A stretch of DNA of 64,000 bases. Source: Anaerolineales bacterium. Its GTDB lineage: Bacteria > Chloroflexota > Anaerolineae > 4572-78 > J111. The position numbers and the translations under genes were made by a program. The notes beneath the pieces are model-generated. The model saw nothing but the letters and a program-made list of their open reading frames with translations. It did no database searches and had not been told where the DNA came from. Within the stretch, counting starts at the first letter, position 1, and every line of letters starts with the position of its first letter. Of this stretch, positions 57,995-64,000 are shown piece after piece. Location of the stretch: contig JABTUK010000005.1 of NCBI GenBank assembly GCA_015075405.1, positions 1-64,000 of the forward strand. The letters are read 5' to 3'.

Positions 57995-58863
57995 TGCTAG
58001 GATATCCAACTCCTACAGATATTGAGATAAGATGGCGCAAATCGGGCGTAGGGGTGTGCGTGATTGTTGAGGGCGAAACTGAGCAAGATGATGCCTGGTT
58101 TTACAATCAATGGTTTGGAGATCGGGCCAGAGAAGTAACCTTTTTCCCGCAGAACGGTTGGACAGCGGTTGTTAATGCTGTAACTACTTTGCGAGCCACT
58201 ATAGGTCCAAAATCGGTCTACGGGATCATTGATCGAGATTTTGCCCCTAATATTGCCTATCCACCCTTACCCCCTGATGGAATTTTACGCACTCCAAAAT
58301 ATACTTTGGAGAACTACCTTCTTGACCCAGATTGTTGGTTTCAATTTATGCACCCCTACACCCTTCGTGTCCCAAAGCCGGGATGGAATACAGTTGAAGA
58401 GGTAGCTATGACTATTGAACGTCTTTATAGGGAATGTATTCCACTGGCAGCTTACAATATAGTTTTACGGCAAGCTCGTGACATTTATGATGAAGAGTTC
58501 AACAATTTGCCAGAGAGTGAAAAGAAGTATAAAGAACACCCCAAAGCCCTGGCTGCTATCGGTGATGTGCCAACTTATCTAGGGCAACTTACAACCAAGA
58601 TGGGGCTGAGTGAACCTGACGATTTTTTTGCTAAACTATACAAGATGGGGCTAAAGGAAATGAGAGATGATCCGGTTTCTAACTTGGAACAAGTTGTTTC
58701 TGGCAAATATGTCCTAAACTTGCTCAAAGAGCGTTTCCCTCTTCGATTATCTGGACAACAAGCTTGGGACGACGTATTGGGAGCTTATGTTGACATCTGC
58801 CCTGCTCCCCCAGAAGATTTGAGAATTCTGGTTGACCTTATTTTACAGGATGCTCACTCCTGA
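57994..58863 (+). CDS. DUF4435 TOPRIM-like nuclease candidate (AriB-like)
   Basis: The 289-residue protein starts at GTG 57994. TOPRIM-type features: VIVEGETEQDDAWFY (Glu26, Glu28/30), GIIDRDF (Asp80, Asp82), LENYLLDPDC. DUF4435 proteins pair with AAA ATPases as AriB in PARIS, where the TOPRIM protein is a nuclease set free by the ATPase on phage challenge. The match of order, overlap and both domains makes this PARIS-like. The exact trigger is unknown. Confidence 0.85.
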   Translation: MLGYPTPTDIEIRWRKSGVGVCVIVEGETEQDDAWFYNQWFGDRAREVTFFPQNGWTAVVNAVTTLRATIGPKSVYGIIDRDFAPNIAYPPLPPDGILRTPKYTLENYLLDPDCWFQFMHPYTLRVPKPGWNTVEEVAMTIERLYRECIPLAAYNIVLRQARDIYDEEFNNLPESEKKYKEHPKALAAIGDVPTYLGQLTTKMGLSEPDDFFAKLYKMGLKEMRDDPVSNLEQVVSGKYVLNLLKERFPLRLSGQQAWDDVLGAYVDICPAPPEDLRILVDLILQDAHS

Positions 58864-58898
58864 TTTGTAACATGCTAAGTAACTGTTAGGATAACTCC

Positions 58899-59684
58899 AT
58901 GAGCAGTCCCGCCTGGCTGGAAACCGAAACGGCTCGCCGCTACCATAACTTTGCCCAACAGACAACGATGTATCAGGAGTTGAGCCACTTAATGGTCCAA
59001 CTGGCAGAAATCGAACCGGGGATGCAGGTGTTGGATTTGGGCTGTGGCACGGGCGTGACCACCCAGGCGGTGTTGGAAACGCTGGGCGAAAGTGGACAGG
59101 TTTTTGCGGTAGATGTTTCTGAACCGATGCTGGCCGTAGCCCGCGGGCAAATTAACTCAGCGCAGGTGACGTTTATCCAGGCCGACGCCGCGACTATCCC
59201 CCATCTGGCCGCGCAGTCGGTGGATCGAATTGTGTGTAACTCGGTCTTCTGGCAGTTTCGCCACAAACCGGAAGTCATGGCCGAAATACGCCGGGTACTC
59301 AGGCCGGAAGGCCGCTTTGTCTTCAACGCGCCGGAGCCGTACTTTATCTTTGAAGCCATCCCACGCAGCAAAAAGGTGAGCGTCCTGTTCGAACAACTGG
59401 CCGCCGAACGCTATGGCGTGGGCCGCCAGGATTTGCGCTCGATTGCGGTTTTTTTGCAAAACTGCGGCTTTGAAATCATCGGCAAACAGATGCTGGAGCG
59501 GACTCGCTCCGCCGCCGAAAGCTACCTGTTTATGCAGATTCCGGTCGCCACGGCCTGGATGGAGCCGCCGCTGGAGTATGAAACCCGCCTGGTCCTGCTG
59601 GAGGAAGCTCAGCAGTTGGCCGAGGGAAATCAAGCCACTAAGCAACGCTGGATGTATTTTGTGGCGCGGTCAATCAGTCTTTAA
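58899..59684 (+). CDS. class I SAM methyltransferase
   Basis: The 261-residue protein has VLDLGCGTGVTTQAVLE, VFAVDVSEPML and IVCNSVFWQF, the usual core of UbiE/COQ5-like methyltransferases. Substrate unknown. It is G+C-rich like the chromosomal genes and lies between two AT-rich ATPase-TOPRIM modules, so it is probably not part of either. Confidence 0.85.
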   Translation: MSSPAWLETETARRYHNFAQQTTMYQELSHLMVQLAEIEPGMQVLDLGCGTGVTTQAVLETLGESGQVFAVDVSEPMLAVARGQINSAQVTFIQADAATIPHLAAQSVDRIVCNSVFWQFRHKPEVMAEIRRVLRPEGRFVFNAPEPYFIFEAIPRSKKVSVLFEQLAAERYGVGRQDLRSIAVFLQNCGFEIIGKQMLERTRSAAESYLFMQIPVATAWMEPPLEYETRLVLLEEAQQLAEGNQATKQRWMYFVARSISL

Positions 59685-59806
59685 ATTAACGCCATATAAG
59701 GATAGCTTACACCTTGCTTTCCTGGCATTGAATAAAGCAATTTTTTGACCTATAATTGAAGAAGTGGTCCAAAGAAAACAGTAAATGAGAAAGTAAAGGT
59801 AAATAA

Positions 59807-60877
59807 ATGTTTCGATCTTTTACCATAAAAAATTTTCGTTGTTTTCACAATTTTTCAATGGAACCCTTAGAACGGGTGAATTTAATCGCAGGGAAGAACA
59901 ATACAGGCAAAACTTCTCTGTTGGAGGCACTTTTTTTACACATAGGTTCAAATAACCCGGCGTTGCCATTACGTATTAATGCCTTTCGAGGTATTGAACA
60001 GATGGCTATAGAAGCTGATGAGATGTGGGGATGGTTATTTTTTAGCAAGCGTATAGAAGAAACTATTGAGTTAACAAGTTTAAGTGAAGATAATATACGT
60101 CGGGTCTTACGGATTTTTTTGACAGAGCCAGAAAAGGCTCAGTTAGCAGCTTCCGGCAATGGTAGCGCTACCTCCTCCAAAACTATCGAGTCGATAACTA
60201 CAGCAGTTGGTCCACATGATTTAACGCTACAATATGAGGACACGGGTGGACAAAGTGGTACCTCACGCGCATTTATTGTTTCTGATGGTGTAAAAACAGA
60301 GCGTGCTCCTCTTACTCCCTCCCCAGTAGGCGTATTTCTAAGTACCCGTGTCCGTTTTCCCACAGAAGATGCTGAACGTTTTAGCAAACTCGATGCCATA
60401 GGTCGCCAGAATGAAGTTTTAACAACACTAAGTTTTTTAGAACCGCGTTTGAAGCGTCTGGCCGTCCTAGTTCGGGGTGGCGCACCAATGATTAATGGTG
60501 ATATTGGAGTAGGTGAGCTTGTCCCACTTCCTTTGATGGGTGAAGGTGTCGTGCGTTTAGCTTCCATTGTATTAGCTATTGCTAATGCGCAAAATGGAAC
60601 TGTTCTGATTGATGAAGTAGAGAATGGTTTGCACTATTCAGTCATGGTCAACGTCTGGAAGGCTATTGCGTTTGCTGCGCGTCAATCGAATACACAAATC
60701 TTTGCGACGACACATAGTTGGGAATGTATCCGGGCGGCTCACGAAGCCTTTTCGGAAAGTGACATCTATGATTTTCGACTCCACCGATTGGATCGGGCTG
60801 ACAGTGAAATTCGGGCAGTAACTTACGATCAGGATATGCTTGCTGCCGCAGATGTGAGCGATCTCGAGGTACGTTAA
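59807..60877 (+). CDS. OLD/RecF-type ATPase, second two-gene module
   Basis: A 356-residue ATPase with P-loop AGKNNTGKTS (28-37), a long helical middle, Walker B VLIDEVENGLHYS and FATTHSWECI. The gene overlaps its partner by 1 nt. The body is AT-rich. Compared with the first module's ATPase the sequences are only distantly related, so the two modules are not duplicates. Confidence 0.85.
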   Translation: MFRSFTIKNFRCFHNFSMEPLERVNLIAGKNNTGKTSLLEALFLHIGSNNPALPLRINAFRGIEQMAIEADEMWGWLFFSKRIEETIELTSLSEDNIRRVLRIFLTEPEKAQLAASGNGSATSSKTIESITTAVGPHDLTLQYEDTGGQSGTSRAFIVSDGVKTERAPLTPSPVGVFLSTRVRFPTEDAERFSKLDAIGRQNEVLTTLSFLEPRLKRLAVLVRGGAPMINGDIGVGELVPLPLMGEGVVRLASIVLAIANAQNGTVLIDEVENGLHYSVMVNVWKAIAFAARQSNTQIFATTHSWECIRAAHEAFSESDIYDFRLHRLDRADSEIRAVTYDQDMLAAADVSDLEVR

Positions 60878-61509
60878 TGCTTCCTAATGGACTTCAAAAT
60901 CCAGGCGCAAAATCTCCTATCTCTTACTCGAAAGTACTTGTTGTTGAAGGGGAAAGTGCTTTCCAATTCTTCAAGGCTTTACTTCGTCATTTGCGCTTGT
61001 TGGACGAAATTGAGATCAGAAATTCAGGCGGTGTTAATGAGTTCTCCATATATTTGAGATTACTTCTTAGTACCCCTGGATTTGATAAAGTGATTTCTCT
61101 GGGAATTGTCCGAGATGGAGAAAACGATGCACATGCTCAATTTCAATCAATTTGCCAAAATTTGCAGCAGGTAGGTCTAAGTGTGCCTCGACAGCCAGCA
61201 ACTCTCGTGAGTGGTACACCTAATGTCTCGATTTTTATTCTACCCGATTGCGCCAACCCTGGAATGTTGGAAACGCTTTGTTTGCAATCCGTCGAGCAAA
61301 ACCCGGCCATGTTATGCGTCGAGGAATATATCCAGTGTTTGCAGCAAAGCGATATTGTGCCAGGTAATTTACCCAAAGCGCGACTTCGTGCCTTATTGGC
61401 TTCCAGTCCCCGACCTGAATTATTGTTAGGTCAGGCAGCACACGCGGGTTTTTGGCCTTGGGATAGTCCCGTATTTGATGCCCTCAAACAATTTTTGCTT
61501 GCCCTGTAA
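60877..61509 (+). CDS. DUF3226-like TOPRIM protein, second module
   Basis: The 210-residue protein begins with LVVEGESAFQFFKALL (Glu24, Glu26) and has GIVRDGENDA (Asp80) and IFILPDCANPGMLETLCL. These are the acidic TOPRIM positions of DUF3226, which often follows AAA ATPases. A split OLD-like nuclease system is the natural reading. Function is untested. Confidence 0.8.
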   Translation: MLPNGLQNPGAKSPISYSKVLVVEGESAFQFFKALLRHLRLLDEIEIRNSGGVNEFSIYLRLLLSTPGFDKVISLGIVRDGENDAHAQFQSICQNLQQVGLSVPRQPATLVSGTPNVSIFILPDCANPGMLETLCLQSVEQNPAMLCVEEYIQCLQQSDIVPGNLPKARLRALLASSPRPELLLGQAAHAGFWPWDSPVFDALKQFLLAL

Positions 61510-61533
61510 ACATAAACGAATCTGGAGATAACT

Positions 61534-63267
61534 ATGCCCCGTTTAACCAACCAACAAACGGCTAAACTCTTTGCCGATATCGGCGATTTGCTGGAAATCA
61601 AAGGCGAAAACCGCTTCAAAGTGCTGGCCTATCGCAACGCCGCCGATCACATCGAGAATCTGAGTTTTGATCTTTATGATTACTGGGAGTCCGGCGGCGA
61701 TTTACGGAAGATCGAAGGGATTGGCCAGGCCATCTCGGAAAAGATTGACGAAAAATTCAAAACCGGCAAACTGGGCTTTTGGGACAAATTAGCCGCCGAA
61801 ATCCCCCCGGCCCTAGTTGAAGTTTTGGCTATTCCCGATGTTGGCCCCAAAATGGCCAAGGCCATGTGGGAGGAATTGGGCCTGACCACCCTCGCCGAAG
61901 TCAAAGCCGCCGCGCAAGAGGGCAAGTTACAAAAGCTGCCGCGTATGGGCGCTAAAAGCGAAGCCCGCATCCTGGCCAGCATCGAAGCGGTGGAGCGGCG
62001 CGAAACGGGCCGGGTCCATTTGGGGGTGGCCTGGCCGCTGGCGATGCGGGTTCTGGCTGCGTTAAAGGACCTGCCCCAAGTGATCCAGATCGAACCGGCC
62101 GGCAGTTTGCGCCGTATGCGCGAAACCGTCGGCGATCTGGATTTTGTGACCTCCACCGAGCAGCCGCAACCCATCATGGCCGTGTTCAAAACTCTGCCCG
62201 AAGTCGAGGAAGTGATTGCCGCCGGCGAAACCAAAACCTCGGTTCGTTTTCGCAACGGCATGCAGGCCGACCTGCGCTGCGTTAGCCCCTCGCAGTGGGG
62301 CCCGGCGCTGAATTATTTCACCGGCAATAAAAATCACAACGTCAAAATTCGGGAATTGGCCCAAAAAAAGGGCTACAGCCTGAACGAGTATGCCCTCACC
62401 CGCACCAGCGACGGCGAGCCGCTGTTTTTTGCCGATGAAGTGGAGCTGTACAAATTTTTTGGACTGCCCTATATCCCGCCCTACTTGCGGGAAGACCGGG
62501 GCGAGATCGAGGCGGCCTTTCAAGGCAAGCTGCCGGCGGGGCTGGAAGTGGGCGACATCAAAGGCGAGGTTCACTGCCACTCCACCTGGAGCGACGGCCA
62601 ACACAGCATCGAAGAGATGGCTCGGGCAGCCCTGGCCAAAGGCTATCAATACCTGGCGATTACCGACCACTCCCAGAGTCTAGGTGTTGCCGGCGGCCTC
62701 AACGCCGACCGTCTGGCCCAGCAGCGCCGGGAAATTGACGAAGTCCAGACGCGTGTTCCCAATATTCGGCTGTGGCAGGGGTCGGAGGTGGAGGTGCGAG
62801 CCGATGGCACGCTCGATTTCCCCGATGAAGTGTTGGCTCAATTGGATTATGTGGTCGCTTCAGTCCACACCGGCCTGCGCCAGGATCGGGACACGTTGAC
62901 CCGGCGGGCGCTGGCGGCGATTAGAAATCCCTATGTCAAACAGTTGGCCCACCCGACCGGGCGTTTATTACCCCGGCGCGAGGGCGGCGATTTCGATATG
63001 GAGGCGCTGATTCAGGCCGCTGCGGAAACCGGCGCCTTTCTGGAAATCAACGCCGCGCCGGAGCGGCTTGATTTGCCCGATACTTATGTTCGCCGGGCCA
63101 TCGAGCTGGGGGTCAAGCTGATTATCAACTGCGATGCCCATCACGTGGAGGATTTCAATAATTTGCGCTTTGGCGTCGCTACGGCCTGCCGAGGGTGGGC
63201 CTCCGCGGAAAATGTGGTCAATACTCGGCCTCTGGATGAGTTTGTAGCCGCATGGAAAAAGGCTTAA
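61534..63267 (+). CDS. polX: PolX-type DNA polymerase with PHP exonuclease domain
   Basis: A 577-residue PolX. The N-terminal 8-kDa and helix-hairpin-helix region includes KIEGIGQAISEKI and IPDVGPKMAKAM. The polymerase region has SLRRMRETVGDLDFV with the catalytic Asp pair (here DLDF) and DLRCV. The PHP domain holds HCHSTWSDG, ITDHSQ, VASVHTG and NCDAHH, the metal-binding histidines of a 3'-5' exonuclease. It would act in base-excision or gap repair. Not linked to the preceding module except by strand. Confidence 0.93.
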   Translation: MPRLTNQQTAKLFADIGDLLEIKGENRFKVLAYRNAADHIENLSFDLYDYWESGGDLRKIEGIGQAISEKIDEKFKTGKLGFWDKLAAEIPPALVEVLAIPDVGPKMAKAMWEELGLTTLAEVKAAAQEGKLQKLPRMGAKSEARILASIEAVERRETGRVHLGVAWPLAMRVLAALKDLPQVIQIEPAGSLRRMRETVGDLDFVTSTEQPQPIMAVFKTLPEVEEVIAAGETKTSVRFRNGMQADLRCVSPSQWGPALNYFTGNKNHNVKIRELAQKKGYSLNEYALTRTSDGEPLFFADEVELYKFFGLPYIPPYLREDRGEIEAAFQGKLPAGLEVGDIKGEVHCHSTWSDGQHSIEEMARAALAKGYQYLAITDHSQSLGVAGGLNADRLAQQRREIDEVQTRVPNIRLWQGSEVEVRADGTLDFPDEVLAQLDYVVASVHTGLRQDRDTLTRRALAAIRNPYVKQLAHPTGRLLPRREGGDFDMEALIQAAAETGAFLEINAAPERLDLPDTYVRRAIELGVKLIINCDAHHVEDFNNLRFGVATACRGWASAENVVNTRPLDEFVAAWKKA

Positions 63268-63464
63268 AATACTTCCGCCTCCTTAGAAAATAGACCGCCG
63301 TAAAATAAATAATGCGACCTGCTACCCTGCAACCTTGCTACTTTTTCATCATTGGTGGCATGCCGTTGGTTTGTGAACACTCCTCAACAAATACATCCCT
63401 CGGTGGCCTTGACCTCATCCATTGGCTTGGGTATGATTAGAGCCATAGAAAGGAGTTTCGTCGA
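63268..63464. other. intergenic region with degenerate repeat
   Basis: No gene. A heptad-like array gcgacctgctaccctgcaaccttgctac at 63319-63342 is a single arm of the word seen at 50631-50730. Otherwise nothing clear. Confidence 0.5.
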
Positions 63465-63809
63465 ATGTCTGTAACTATTACCCTGCCTGATGAAATAGCT
63501 AACCCTTTGCAAGCCCAGGCGGAGGCTAAACAGGTATCGCTCGATAAGCTGGTCACAGATTTGCTAACCAATGTTCTAGCCACCGATCAGGAGGAGGATG
63601 AACTGGAAGCGTTGGTTGCCCGGATTAAGGCGACTCCACCCAACCCGGCTAACATTCACCCACCTACCGCATCACTGGCTGAATTATTACTCAATTCACC
63701 AGAAGATCCCGATTTTGACCTGGAAGCCTGGAACCGGGAATGGGCCAAAGTCGAAGCAGAAATAAAAGCCATTGAACGTGCCGACGATATAGCTGAAGGA
63801 CGTGGTTAA
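63465..63809 (+). CDS. antitoxin-like protein preceding a PIN toxin
   Basis: The 114-residue protein has a ribbon-helix-helix-like start (MSVTITLPDEIANPLQAQAE, VSLDKLVTDLLTNVL) and an acidic C-terminal half. It lies 4 bp before a PIN gene. RBS aaggag. Confidence 0.7.
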   Translation: MSVTITLPDEIANPLQAQAEAKQVSLDKLVTDLLTNVLATDQEEDELEALVARIKATPPNPANIHPPTASLAELLLNSPEDPDFDLEAWNREWAKVEAEIKAIERADDIAEGRG

Positions 63810-63813
63810 GAGG

Positions 63814-64000
63814 ATGGCCGATTACCTGCTTGATACCAATCATCTTTCCCCCCTGATCACACTCACCCATCCGCTGCGCCAACGAGTGTTACCACATATG
63901 CAAACAAACCATACTTTTGCCTTGACAATCCCAATTTTAACAGAATTGTTATTTGGGATTGCCTTGACACCTCGTGCCAAAGAAAATTTGGGTGAGTGGC
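63814..64000 (+). CDS. VapC-like PIN toxin, cut by the window edge
   Basis: From ATG 63814 the frame runs to the window end: ADYLLDTNHLSPLITLTHPL then FALTIPILTELLFGIALTPRA. LLDTNHL is the first PIN motif and ITELLFG type Glu motif is present. The rest of the gene lies outside the window. Confidence 0.8.
   Translation, partial: MADYLLDTNHLSPLITLTHPLRQRVLPHMQTNHTFALTIPILTELLFGIALTPRAKENLGEW

Overview
The window looks like a chromosome segment of an uncultured or little-studied member of the Chloroflexota (Anaerolineae/Caldilineae-like). This rests on indirect signs: many closest-looking families are typical of that group, including solute-binding lipoproteins with long Val/Glu 'VEVEKVVTVEV' stalks, fused complex I subunits, a SEDS-PBP fusion and many small toxin-antitoxin pairs. 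Genes are G+C-rich by eye, with clear AT-rich exceptions. No rRNA, CRISPR array or phage structural genes were seen. The only RNA genes are two adjacent tRNA-Ala genes.

Layout. 0-9.6 kb: a tandem-duplicated clan-A glycosidase-like protein, a DUF433/DUF5615 toxin-antitoxin pair, an NB-ARC/TPR STAND ATPase, an amino-acid ABC ATPase and permease, peptide deformylase and a beta-CASP RNase. 9.6-19.4 kb: an accessory stretch bounded by two inverted copies of a ~182-bp composite-hairpin repeat. It holds a frameshifted nucleotidyltransferase, DUF6883/DUF4926 and VapBC-like modules, an IS5-type insertion sequence, an MtdB-like dehydrogenase, a phosphoglycerate dehydrogenase fused to a ParB/Srx domain, and a thioredoxin-fold gene with an in-frame UGA that I read as selenocysteine. 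19.4-25 kb: two oligopeptide-type permeases, then a betaine-lipid operon (btaA, btaB, glycosyltransferase) behind a five-unit Pho-box array. 25-32 kb: HNH nuclease, PAP2-like protein, M42 peptidase, mtnP, and FtsW/RodA fused to a catalytically degenerate PBP domain. 32-39 kb: tRNA-Ala x2, moaA, a SufR-like regulator divergent from nuoBCD (one fused protein), nuoI fused to a helix-hairpin-helix tail, and a DUF1858 protein. 39-41 kb: an arsenic operon (arsR, Cys-tailed methyltransferase, arsM). 41-53.3 kb: two ribose-type ABC systems with LacI regulators and palindromic operators. 53.3-64 kb: VapBC-like pair, DUF2079 membrane protein, two AT-rich ATPase+TOPRIM two-gene modules (one PARIS-like) around a methyltransferase, PolX, and a second VapBC-like pair cut by the window edge.

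The most unusual signal is structural. About twenty hairpins are scattered through the window whose arms are themselves short tandem repeats, usually of 7 nt (also 6, 8, 9 or 10). Each site uses a different word, so sequence identity between sites is low while the architecture is constant. Two sites share conserved outer arms, and several copies lie inside genes and are translated as linkers. With the candidate selenoprotein and the SerA-ParB/Srx fusion, these deserve the closest look.
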